DNA of 5,085 nucleotides from Pseudomonas sp. (GTDB lineage: Bacteria > Pseudomonadota > Gammaproteobacteria > Pseudomonadales > Pseudomonadaceae): NCBI GenBank assembly GCA_030654635.1, contig JAURXE010000126.1, positions 1 through 5,085 of the forward strand, read 5' to 3'. The stretch's first letter is position 1. Each line of letters opens with the position of its first letter. Positions 1 through 5,085 of this stretch are shown in pieces. Under the pieces are notes generated by a model. That model was not told where the DNA came from, did not search any database, and was given only the letters and a program-made list of their open reading frames with translations. The position numbers were made by a program, and so were the translations under genes.

Positions 1-311
1 GCACTGGCGAGGCGAAACAAGGCCGCCACTTCGGCATTTTGCCAAGCTTCTTCCTGGCCTTTACGGCCGTGTTTGGAGCCACTGGCCATGGCCCGGGCAT
101 CACGGCTATTGCGCACCTTGCGGCCTTCCTGATACTCGGCCGCCTGGCGAAAACCACGTTTATTAGCTTCTTTGTAAACCTTTGCGCAGCGCAGCTCCTC
201 ACCACAGCGCACCACATATACAGCCGCTTCTTTGCCACTCATAAGTGGGCGAATCACCTCATCAACCAGACCATCTTCGATCAAGGGTTCAATGCGTTTT
301 GGCGTCTTCAT
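1..311 (-). CDS. RIO1-family atypical serine protein kinase, N-terminal part (cut by window edge)
   Basis: This is the first 103 codons plus two bases of a gene that continues beyond the left edge. The protein begins MKTPKRIEPLIEDGLVDEVI. It carries a RIO-type nucleotide-binding loop, SGKEAAVYVV (residues 25-34), which corresponds to the STGKEA loop of RIO1 kinases. The likely ATP-binding lysine is K44 in CAKVYK. A basic, flexible stretch follows (about 50-85), then a helix with W90 and E94 (EEAWQNAEVAALFRL), as at the start of helix C in RIO proteins. The catalytic loop and metal-binding Asp lie outside the window. The start is fixed by an in-frame TAA at 318-320 (minus) three codons upstream. 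An AGGAG at 327-331 is 15 bases from the ATG, which is a long spacing. RIO kinases are cytoplasmic ATPases or kinases; the bacterial substrate is not evident here. Family assignment is confident, function is not. Confidence 0.85.
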   Translation of the reverse strand, partial: MKTPKRIEPLIEDGLVDEVIRPLMSGKEAAVYVVRCGEELRCAKVYKEANKRGFRQAAEYQEGRKVRNSRDARAMASGSKHGRKGQEEAWQNAEVAALFRLAS

Positions 312-548
312 CGGGCTTTACCGGGGCTCCTGTGCAACTGAAATGGGGCTATGCAGATCAGCCGTAGCTGCTGCGTAATCCTTCGCTCAACGCTCTTAGG
401 CGAGGCGCTTTACAGGCTGTATGAAACGCCGCATAACCGAGCGCAGCAGTTTTCATACCGTCTATTAAGCTCGCCATTGTGCCAGCGTCATTGTCCTTGG
501 CAAGCCCAAAGGCACAGCGGGTCGCCGGGGGGCGCTTGCGAGCTCACG
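312..548. other. Non-coding spacer between the exporter gene and the RIO kinase gene
   Basis: No convincing gene on either strand. Open frames here are short and lack recognisable protein character. The spacer would be the leader and promoter region of the RIO kinase gene (minus strand). It contains an inverted repeat (419-458), listed separately, and a distant AGGAG (327-331). I looked for a sigma-70 promoter on the minus strand. TTAATA and TATGAA resemble -10 boxes, but neither has a good -35 at proper spacing, so no promoter is called. Both flanking genes point the same way, so read-through from the exporter gene is possible. Confidence 0.6.
419..458. repeat. Inverted repeat upstream of the RIO kinase gene
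   Basis: GTATGAAA at 419-426 is the exact reverse complement of TTTCATAC at 451-458, with a 24-base interval. Inside the arms, GCCGC on the left and GCAGC on the right extend the symmetry imperfectly. The total span is 40 bases. It could form an RNA hairpin in the kinase leader, be a dispersed REP-like palindrome, or be a protein-binding site. The sequence alone does not decide between these. There is no T-run on either side, so it is not a typical intrinsic terminator. Confidence 0.5.
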
Positions 549-560
549 CTAAGGGCGTGA
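544..560 (-). repeat. Small hairpin overlapping the exporter stop codon
   Basis: TCACGC (544-549) and GCGTGA (555-560) are perfect complements separated by five bases. The TAG stop of the exporter gene (549-551) lies inside the structure. In the minus-strand transcript this gives a six-pair hairpin with a five-base loop at the end of the mRNA. No T-run follows, so it is at best a weak or rho-assisted terminator, or an mRNA-stabilising 3' end. Confidence 0.35.
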
Positions 561-1433
561 CTTGCCCGGCCGGCGCAGGCCAATCAGCACCACCGCACTG
601 ATGATCACCAGCATAGCCAAGCCCTCGGCCATGCCCATTTGCTCATCGGCAAACAGCATCCCCAGCAGCACCGCCACCACCGGATTGACATAGGCATAGC
701 TGGTCGCAGCCGCTGGACGCACATGCTTGAGCAGAAATACATAGGCGCTGAAGGCCAGAATCGAGCCAAACAGCATCAAGTACAACAGCGCCAGCCAGCC
801 GGCCAGCGGCGGCATGCTCTGCAGCCGTTCCCCACTGAGGCCGCTGGCCAGCAGCAGCGCAACGCCGCCACAGAGCATCTGCGTGGCGCTGGCCATCGGC
901 CCTTGCGGCAATGCCAGGTGGCGACTCCAGATCGAGCCGAAGGACCAGGCTGCCGCCGCAAACAGAATCAGCAGCGCACCCGACGGGCTGGCTTGCAGAT
1001 TGCCACCCAAGTTGAGCAGGCCAATGCCAAGCAGCCCCAAGAAAATCCCGGCCCACTCCAGCGCGCTTTGCCGCTGCCCCCAAAACAAGCCAAACAGCAG
1101 ACTGAACAGCGGCACAGTAGCTGTCGCCAAGGCCGCCACCCCGGAGGCCACCCCCAGATGCTGGGCCAGGCTCAGACCACCGTTGCCACAACCAATCAAT
1201 AACACGCCCACCAGTGCCGCCGCCCGCCACTCACTCCGGGTTGGTGCCGGCACCCCACGCCAGCGCAGGAAGCCATACATCAAGCCTCCGGCCGGCAGAA
1301 ACCGAATGGCCCCCAGCAGCAAGGGTGGCCAGGACTCGACACCAATGCGGGTGGCCAGATAGGTCGAGCCCCAGATCAAATAGAGCGAGGCAAAGGCGCC
1401 AAGCAACAGCAAACGCTGAGGAGGAATAGACAT
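549..1433 (-). CDS. yedA: EamA/DMT-superfamily exporter, YedA type
   Basis: This complete 294-residue inner-membrane protein fits the drug/metabolite transporter superfamily with two EamA repeats. I count ten hydrophobic segments, roughly at residues 8-28, 36-55, 71-92, 95-117, 127-145, 151-170, 182-201, 211-232, 240-262 and 268-287. The first helix has YLIWGSTYLATR, the WGS(T)-type motif usual in this family. The tail is short and basic (LRRPGKSRP). YedA-like proteins export amino acids or other small metabolites; the substrate cannot be read from the sequence. The ATG at 1433 is preceded only by a weak purine stretch (GGCGAG), and an in-frame TAA lies nine codons upstream, so a much longer protein is excluded. 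The gene stands alone, between the thiolase terminator and the RIO kinase leader, and no regulator is adjacent. The DMT family is confident; the YedA subgroup is likely. Confidence 0.88.
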   Translation of the reverse strand: MSIPPQRLLLLGAFASLYLIWGSTYLATRIGVESWPPLLLGAIRFLPAGGLMYGFLRWRGVPAPTRSEWRAAALVGVLLIGCGNGGLSLAQHLGVASGVAALATATVPLFSLLFGLFWGQRQSALEWAGIFLGLLGIGLLNLGGNLQASPSGALLILFAAAAWSFGSIWSRHLALPQGPMASATQMLCGGVALLLASGLSGERLQSMPPLAGWLALLYLMLFGSILAFSAYVFLLKHVRPAAATSYAYVNPVVAVLLGMLFADEQMGMAEGLAMLVIISAVVLIGLRRPGKSRP

Positions 1434-1708
1434 GCCAGACTCGCCACGCAGAGGTTAAAGACAGCGCCAAGGAGCTTAACCGCGCCGCACCAATAACCAA
1501 GGCGCAGGCACCGATACTCGAGCGACTGAATAGCAGCTCGGCACGGCCAGCAGTATCCCCACAACGACCTCCAGCACGCTATGCCAGACGCGCTAAATTG
1601 ATTGGTCGCCATGCAGGGAGCGGCATTGACGGTAGTCGCGACCGGCGCCAAAGCTGTCGCGGCTAAAGCCCTACCCAAATAGCGGCGGCAGCCGGGCAAA
1701 ATTCAGGC
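1434..1708. other. Non-coding spacer upstream of the exporter gene
   Basis: No supported gene lies here. Minus-strand frames through this stretch give Cys/Trp-rich, unprotein-like sequence. One exception is a run of about 35 codons ending near 1479 that reads like a hydrophobic segment (VLEVVVGILLAVPSC). It is bounded by a TAG just upstream and has no start signal, so it is at most a decayed remnant. A six-base inverted repeat, CGCGAC/GTCGCG, lies at 1637-1642 and 1656-1661. The exporter promoter should be in this spacer, but I could not find a -35/-10 pair good enough to call. Confidence 0.5.
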
Positions 1709-1741
1709 AAAAAAAAGGCGGCACCACCAAAGTGGGCCACC
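1709..1741 (-). terminator. Rho-independent terminator of the thiolase gene
   Basis: Read on the minus strand, GGTGGC pairs with GCCGCC (one G-U pair) and CCAC pairs with GTGG. These stack into a ten-pair stem with a single bulged T and a four-base TTTG loop. Eight consecutive T residues follow directly (the A-run at 1709-1716 on the plus strand). This is a textbook intrinsic terminator, about 60 bases past the thiolase stop codon. It should insulate the downstream exporter gene from thiolase transcription. The plus-strand side has no T-run, so it works in one direction only. Confidence 0.9.
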
Positions 1742-1803
1742 TTAAAATCACGGAGTTGCGATGTTGCTCGTGGACGTCAGCAGCAAGGCCGCTGGCGATT
1801 ACC

Positions 1804-3090
1804 TCAGTTGGATGCCGATTCTATGATTGCCGTCACACCTTGACCGCCGGCGGCGCACACCGAGATCAAACCACGGCCTTTGCCGGCCACCGAAATCAGC
1901 TTGGCGAGGTTCGCCACCAGGCGTCCGCCGGTGGCGCCGAACGGGTGACCGGCGGCCAGCGAGCTGCCCTTGACGTTGAGTTTGCTGCGGTCGATGGCGC
2001 CCAGCGGCTGCGCCAAGCCCAGGCGGCTCTGACAGTAATCGGCGTCTTCCCAGGCCTTGAGGGTGCACAGCACCTGAGCGGCGAAGGCTTCGTGAATCTC
2101 GTAAAAATCGAAATCCTGCAGGCTCAAGTTGTTGCGCGCCAACAAGCGCGGCACCGCGTAAACCGGCGCCATCAGCAGGCCTTCAGCGCCTTTGACGAAG
2201 TCCACCGCCGCCGCTTCGCCGTCCTTGAAGTAGGCCAGAATCGGCAAGCCACGGGCCTTAGCCCACTCTTCGCTGGCCAGCAGCACCACCGAGGCACCAT
2301 CGGTCAGCGGCGTCGAGTTGGCGGCGGTCAAGGTGCCGTGGGGGCCACGTTCGAAGCAGGGTTTGATGCTGGCGAGTTTCTCCAGGCTGATTTCCCCGCG
2401 CATATTCTGGTCGCGGGTCAGGCCACGGAACGGCGTAATCAGGTCGTCGTGCCAACCCTCGGCATAGGAGGCGGCCAACTTCTGGTGACTGAGCACCGCC
2501 AGCTGATCTTGTTCATCACGGGGGATGGCCCAGCGCTGCGCCATCAGCTCGCAGGACTGGCCCATCGACAAGCCGGTACGTGGCTCGCCATTGCGCGGGA
2601 TCGACGGGGCCAAATGCCGTGGCCGTATCTTCAGCATGCTTTTGATTTTGTCGCCGGTGGTCTTGCCGCGATTGGCTTCCAGCAAGATGTGCCGAAGCTC
2701 TTCGTGCACGCCAATCGGCGCGTCTGAGGTGGTGTCCACGCCACCGGCGATGCCGCAATCGATCTGCCCGAGGGCGATCTTATTGGCCACCAGAATCGCC
2801 GCTTCCAGGCCGGTGCCGCAGGCTTGCTGCAGGTCATAGGCGGTGGTTTCTGGCGACAGGCGCGAGCCCAGCACGCATTCGCGGGCCAGGTTGAAATCGC
2901 GAGAATGTTTCAGCACCGCGCCGGCGACGAAATCGCCGATCCGCTCGCCATGTAGGTTAAAGCGCTCGACCAGACCATCCAGCGCACTGGTGAGCATCTC
3001 CTGGTTGCTCGCCGTGGCATACACCGTATTGGAGCGGGCGAAAGGGATACGGTTGCCGCCTACAATGGCGACCCGACGCAGCTGGGTCAT
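1804..3090 (-). CDS. Acetyl-CoA C-acyltransferase (thiolase), FadI/trifunctional-beta type
   Basis: This complete 428-residue thiolase cleaves 3-oxoacyl-CoA with CoA to acetyl-CoA and a shortened acyl-CoA, or runs the reverse condensation, in the cytoplasm. The catalytic residues are all visible. The nucleophile is C91 in QQACGTGLEAA. The HEAFAAQ motif is at 333-339, where biosynthetic thiolases usually have NEAFA. The active-site H382 is in AAGHPFGATGGR, and the second Cys, C412, is in CAAGGQG. The HEAF motif and the length fit the FadI / trifunctional-protein beta subgroup (also FadA2-like). AGGAG six bases before the ATG supports the start. The gene is divergent from the long FabG gene, with a 180-base shared promoter region, and ends in a strong terminator, so it is probably monocistronic. 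No FadJ-type alpha subunit is adjacent. The enzyme class is confident; chain length and physiological direction are unknown. Confidence 0.93.
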   Translation of the reverse strand: MTQLRRVAIVGGNRIPFARSNTVYATASNQEMLTSALDGLVERFNLHGERIGDFVAGAVLKHSRDFNLARECVLGSRLSPETTAYDLQQACGTGLEAAILVANKIALGQIDCGIAGGVDTTSDAPIGVHEELRHILLEANRGKTTGDKIKSMLKIRPRHLAPSIPRNGEPRTGLSMGQSCELMAQRWAIPRDEQDQLAVLSHQKLAASYAEGWHDDLITPFRGLTRDQNMRGEISLEKLASIKPCFERGPHGTLTAANSTPLTDGASVVLLASEEWAKARGLPILAYFKDGEAAAVDFVKGAEGLLMAPVYAVPRLLARNNLSLQDFDFYEIHEAFAAQVLCTLKAWEDADYCQSRLGLAQPLGAIDRSKLNVKGSSLAAGHPFGATGGRLVANLAKLISVAGKGRGLISVCAAGGQGVTAIIESASN

Positions 3091-3096
3091 GACTAA

Positions 3097-3101
3097 CTCC
3101 T
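3097..3101 (-). promoter_or_regulatory. Ribosome binding site of the thiolase gene
   Basis: AGGAG on the minus strand, six bases before the ATG at 3090. It is a good Shine-Dalgarno match and supports the MTQLRRVAIV start. Confidence 0.8.
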
Positions 3102-3138
3102 GCAGAATATCGTGGGTTGAATGCCGAGCAGACTAGCC

Positions 3139-3156
3139 TGCCCAGCCGCCTGGGCA
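3139..3156. repeat. Perfect hairpin in the thiolase leader region
   Basis: TGCCCAG (3139-3145) and CTGGGCA (3150-3156) form a seven-pair stem with a CCGC tetraloop. It is G+C-rich and lies about 50 bases upstream of the thiolase start, so it could fold in that gene's leader RNA if transcription begins further upstream. It has no T-run and is not a terminator. Its role is unknown. Confidence 0.45.
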
Positions 3157-3170
3157 TTGGCCGGCTTGCC

Positions 3171-3208
3171 GACTTGGCGGTCAGCGCGGTCAATTGCGCC
3201 AGTCGACT
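3171..3208. promoter_or_regulatory. Candidate operator with direct and inverted repeats in the divergent promoter region
   Basis: Several symmetries are packed here. GCGGTCA occurs twice in tandem (3177-3183 and 3186-3192), nine bases apart start to start. Around it, GACTtGGCG (3171-3179) is matched in reverse complement by CGCCAGTC (3197-3204), with one extra T. The latter overlaps a perfect eight-base palindrome, AGTCGACT (3201-3208). This lies midway between the thiolase and FabG starts, where a shared regulator would act. The nearby AraC-family gene is a natural candidate, but that link is inferred from position only. AraC proteins often bind direct repeats at larger spacing. Confidence 0.35.
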
Positions 3209-3221
3209 CGGTGCGTAGAGT
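3194..3221 (+). promoter_or_regulatory. Weak sigma-70-like promoter candidate for the FabG gene
   Basis: TTGCGC (3194-3199) and TAGAGT (3216-3221), separated by 16 bases, each match four of six consensus positions. Transcription would start near 3228, giving a leader of about 40 bases before the ATG at 3271. The -35 box overlaps the candidate operator, which would suit regulation. The matches are modest and could be chance. Confidence 0.25.
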
Positions 3222-3259
3222 GGCGCTACTTTCGCCAATCCCCCTTTTCCGTATGCCCT

Positions 3260-3263
3260 GGAG
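3260..3263 (+). promoter_or_regulatory. Ribosome binding site that sets the FabG start
   Basis: GGAG lies seven bases before the ATG at 3271. Two other in-frame ATGs are upstream (3121 and 3253), but neither has such a site, and the added residues are not family-like. This site decides the start. Confidence 0.75.
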
Positions 3264-3270
3264 CCAGACC

Positions 3271-4626
3271 ATGTCCGACCGTTATCTCGCCTTTGCCAAT
3301 TCCAACCTTGGCCGCCGCCTGGTCGGCGCACTCGGCCTGCCGGCACCGCTGCGCCTGGAGCGTTGGCAAGCCGGGCGCGCCAAACCGGTGGATGGCGCGC
3401 TGTTACTGGGCGGTGAAGGCGCCTTGGCGACCGCCGCCAGCGCCTGCCTGAACAAACTCACCAGCGACAACTTCAGCGCAGTCGAGGGCGCCTTCGGCCT
3501 GCCACGCTGGACCGCCGAGCACGGCCCGAAACTCAAGGCGCTGATCTTCGATGCCAGCGCGCTAACCAGCTTTGAACAACTGATTGAGCTGCGCAATTTC
3601 TTCCAGCCGGCCTTCAAAGGGCTGGGCAAATGCCCACGAGTGGTGATTCTGGCCCGCCCACCGGAGTCGCTGAAAGACCCGGTGGCCGCCAGCGTGCAAC
3701 GTTCCCTGGAAGGCTTCAGCCGCTCCCTGGGCAAAGAAATCCGTCGCGGCGGCAGCGTGCAATTGCTGTATGTCGGCAAGGGCGCCGAGAACCAACTAGA
3801 AGGCTCGTTGCGCTTCTTTCTGTCGCCAAAAAGCGCCTACGTCTCCGGCCAGGTGCTGCGCCTGACGCCCTGCGCCGTCGAGGTAAAAGACTGGACCCGG
3901 CCGCTGGCCGGCCAGACCGCCTTGATCACCGGCGCCAGCCGCGGCATAGGCGCGGCGATTGCCGAAGTGCTGGCCCGCGACGGCGCCAAGGTGGTGCTGC
4001 TGGACGTGCCGCAAGCCAAGGACGCCCTCAATGCCCTGGCCGCCCGCCTCGGCGGCCAGGGCTTGGCGCTGGATATCTGCGCTGCGGATGCCGCCGCACA
4101 GTTGGTTGAAGCGCTGGCGGACGGCGTCGACATTGTGGTGCACAACGCCGGCATCACCCGCGACAAGACCCTGAAGAACATGAGCGATGCGCTGTGGGAC
4201 TCAGTGATCAACGTAAACCTGCGCGCCCCGCAAGTGCTGACCCAAGCCTTGTTGGACGCCGGGAAACTGCGCGACAACGGCCGCGTGGTGTTGCTGGCCT
4301 CGATCAGCGGGATCGCCGGCAATATGGGCCAAACCAACTACGCGGTGAGCAAGGCCGGGCTGATCGGTTTGGCCGCCGCCTGGGCGCCGAGCCTGGCCAA
4401 GCGCGGCATCAGCCTGAATGCGGTGGCACCGGGCTTTATCGAAACCCAGATGACCGCCGCCATTCCCTTCGGCATTCGCGAAGCCGGCCGGCGGATGAAC
4501 TCCATGAGCCAGGGCGGCCAACCCCAAGACGTCGCCGAAGCCGTGGCCTGGTTCGCCCAGCCTACCTCCGGCACGGTCACCGGCCAGGTGCTGCGGGTTT
4601 GTGGGCAGAGTTTGTTGGGGGCCTAA
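3271..4626 (+). CDS. fabG: High-molecular-weight 3-oxoacyl reductase (FabG4-type SDR)
   Basis: This complete 451-residue protein is nearly twice the length of ordinary FabG (about 245). Residues 1 to about 205 form an N-terminal domain that matches, by family knowledge, the flavodoxin-like domain of FabG4 proteins. Residues from about 212 form a classical short-chain dehydrogenase. Visible SDR elements are the glycine-rich TGASRGIG (220-227), D245 after the second strand, D268, NAG (292-294) and the tetrad N316, S344, Y357 and K361 (YAVSK). D245 suggests NADH rather than NADPH, as reported for mycobacterial FabG4; this is inference. The expected reaction is reversible reduction of 3-oxoacyl-CoA (or -ACP) to the 3-hydroxyacyl thioester in the cytoplasm. 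The C terminus, CGQSLLGA, fits the subgroup. The gene is divergent from a thiolase, which supports acyl-CoA metabolism over housekeeping fatty acid synthesis; no acp or fabD/fabF gene is nearby. It converges on an AraC-family gene. Confidence 0.9.
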   Translation: MSDRYLAFANSNLGRRLVGALGLPAPLRLERWQAGRAKPVDGALLLGGEGALATAASACLNKLTSDNFSAVEGAFGLPRWTAEHGPKLKALIFDASALTSFEQLIELRNFFQPAFKGLGKCPRVVILARPPESLKDPVAASVQRSLEGFSRSLGKEIRRGGSVQLLYVGKGAENQLEGSLRFFLSPKSAYVSGQVLRLTPCAVEVKDWTRPLAGQTALITGASRGIGAAIAEVLARDGAKVVLLDVPQAKDALNALAARLGGQGLALDICAADAAAQLVEALADGVDIVVHNAGITRDKTLKNMSDALWDSVINVNLRAPQVLTQALLDAGKLRDNGRVVLLASISGIAGNMGQTNYAVSKAGLIGLAAAWAPSLAKRGISLNAVAPGFIETQMTAAIPFGIREAGRRMNSMSQGGQPQDVAEAVAWFAQPTSGTVTGQVLRVCGQSLLGA

Positions 4627-4637
4627 GCCTTACGCCT

Positions 4638-4663
4638 GTAGGGTGGACTGAAGCCCACCCTAC
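4638..4663. repeat. Palindromic element between convergent genes, possible bidirectional terminator
   Basis: GTAGGGTGG (4638-4646) and CCACCCTAC (4655-4663) are perfect nine-base complements around an eight-base interval. TACGC/GCGTA (4661-4665 and 4669-4673) adds a second small hairpin at its right edge. The element lies 11 bases past the FabG stop, between genes that converge. From memory, palindromes of the GTAGGGTGGGCTTCAGCCCACC kind are dispersed in intergenic regions of Pseudomonas and other proteobacteria. No T-run follows on either strand, so it may end transcription only with help, or protect mRNA 3' ends. Confidence 0.6.
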
Positions 4664-4717
4664 GCACTGCGTACTTGCCGACATTGGCGGACTGCTCGCT
4701 GCGCTCCTGAGTCCTCC

Positions 4718-5085
4718 CTACGCCTTCGGCAACCGACCGCGGCGGCGGAATTCCACCGGGGTTTCGCCGACCCAGCGTTTGAAGGCGCGGTAGAAGGTGC
4801 TCGGTTCGGAGAAGCCGGTGCGCTCGACTATCACTTCGATGCGCTCGTCGGTATTAAGCAGCAAGTCTTTGGCCAAGCGGCAGCGGTAGTCGGTAATCAA
4901 GTCGTTGAAGCGCACGCCGGCCACCGCCAGTCGCTCGCGCAGGCGCCGAGCCGGCATATTCAGACGCGCCGCCACTTGTTCAAGGGTCGCGCCACTGTCG
5001 ACCAGCAACTCGGCAATCAGATCACGGACTTTACGCACCAGATCCAGCCGCTCGACTTCGGCGAGCTGACGGCGGGCCATCGACT
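4718..5085 (-). CDS. AraC-family transcriptional regulator, C-terminal DNA-binding domain (cut by window edge)
   Basis: The visible part is 121 full codons plus two bases and stays open to the right edge, so the N terminus is missing. It contains the two helix-turn-helix units of an AraC/HTH_18 domain. The first is around ATLEQVAARLNMPARRLRERL. The second, around IEVIVERTGFSEPSTFYRAF, leads into the family's signature FYRAFKRWVGETPVEFRR. A preceding helix (ERLDLVRKVRDLIAELL) is typical of full-length members of about 330 residues that carry an N-terminal sensing domain, perhaps of the arabinose-binding-like type; that domain is outside the window. An ATG at 5080 is probably internal, since the frame stays open past it and no Shine-Dalgarno site is visible in the five bases left. 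The gene is convergent with the FabG gene and may regulate the FabG/thiolase pair; this is inferred from position only. Confidence 0.88.
   Translation of the reverse strand, partial: SMARRQLAEVERLDLVRKVRDLIAELLVDSGATLEQVAARLNMPARRLRERLAVAGVRFNDLITDYRCRLAKDLLLNTDERIEVIVERTGFSEPSTFYRAFKRWVGETPVEFRRRGRLPKA

Noticed and set aside
39..341. A 100-codon plus-strand open frame at the left edge.
   Set aside because: It is antisense to the RIO kinase N terminus, whose loop motif SGKEA and lysine K44 are recognisable on the minus strand.
474..502. A sigma-54-like TGGCAC element on the minus strand upstream of the kinase gene.
   Set aside because: The GG to GC spacing is 11 rather than 10 bases and the -12 element does not match TTGC.
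639..1362. Plus-strand open frames of over 180 codons inside the exporter gene.
   Set aside because: Their products are Gln/Arg/Pro-rich and unlike real proteins; the minus strand gives a coherent ten-helix transporter.
1418..1460. GAGGAGGAATAGACATG on the plus strand, looking like a strong ribosome site and start codon.
   Set aside because: It lies over the first codons of the exporter on the other strand and opens only an eight-codon frame (MPDSPRRG then stop). Probably chance.
1376..1699. A 107-codon minus-strand open frame upstream of and overlapping the exporter start.
   Set aside because: The product is rich in Cys and Trp with no motif, and it overlaps the exporter out of frame.
1732..2727. 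A long open frame of 331 codons on the plus strand, antisense to the thiolase.
   Set aside because: The opposite strand encodes a thiolase with all catalytic motifs. The plus-strand product is Gln/Arg/His-rich with no known motif, as expected from antisense reading of G+C-rich codons.
3121..3270. An N-terminal extension of 50 residues on the FabG protein from an upstream in-frame ATG.
   Set aside because: No Shine-Dalgarno site at 3121. GGAG is well placed for the ATG at 3271, MSDRYLAFAN fits the family start, and the extension would fill the whole divergent promoter region.
4718..5080. The AraC-type frame taken as a complete 120-residue stand-alone protein starting at the ATG at 5080.
   Set aside because: The frame remains open to the window edge, no ribosome site is visible, and a helix typical of full-length members precedes the DNA-binding domain, so a 5'-truncated larger gene is more likely.

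Overview
The window looks like chromosomal DNA of a Pseudomonas or close gammaproteobacterial relative. The coding regions are G+C-rich with mostly G/C-ending codons. The gene set (RIO-type kinase, YedA-like exporter, thiolase, long FabG, AraC regulator) resembles what I remember of the P. aeruginosa PA4780-PA4787 neighbourhood. That comparison is from memory and was not searched. I cannot name a species.

Layout from left to right. (1) 1-311, minus: the N-terminal 103 codons of a RIO1-like atypical kinase, running off the left edge. (2) 312-548: non-coding leader of that gene, with an inverted repeat at 419-458. (3) 549-1433, minus: a complete ten-helix EamA/DMT exporter of the YedA type. (4) 1434-1803: non-coding, ending in a strong rho-independent terminator (1709-1741) for the next gene. 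(5) 1804-3090, minus: a complete FadI-type thiolase. (6) 3091-3270: a divergent promoter region with repeats that could be an operator. (7) 3271-4626, plus: a complete high-molecular-weight FabG (FabG4 type) of 451 residues. (8) 4627-4717: a convergent spacer with a palindromic element. (9) 4718-5085, minus: the C-terminal DNA-binding domain of an AraC-family regulator, running off the right edge.

The functional core is the divergent thiolase/FabG4 pair beside an AraC regulator. The two enzymes act on neighbouring chemistry: the reductase interconverts 3-oxoacyl and 3-hydroxyacyl thioesters, and the thiolase cleaves or forms 3-oxoacyl-CoA. They could therefore work in the same fatty-acyl-CoA route, with the AraC protein as a candidate local regulator. 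No acyl-CoA dehydrogenase, enoyl-CoA hydratase or FadJ partner lies in the window. The exporter and the kinase have no evident link to this pair.

I see no mobile element, CRISPR array, tRNA, rRNA or phage gene. The window is mostly ordinary core or near-core chromosome. The most interesting parts are the divergent thiolase/FabG4 arrangement, its repeat-bearing intergenic region, and the palindromic element between the convergent genes. I found no convincing new multi-gene system.
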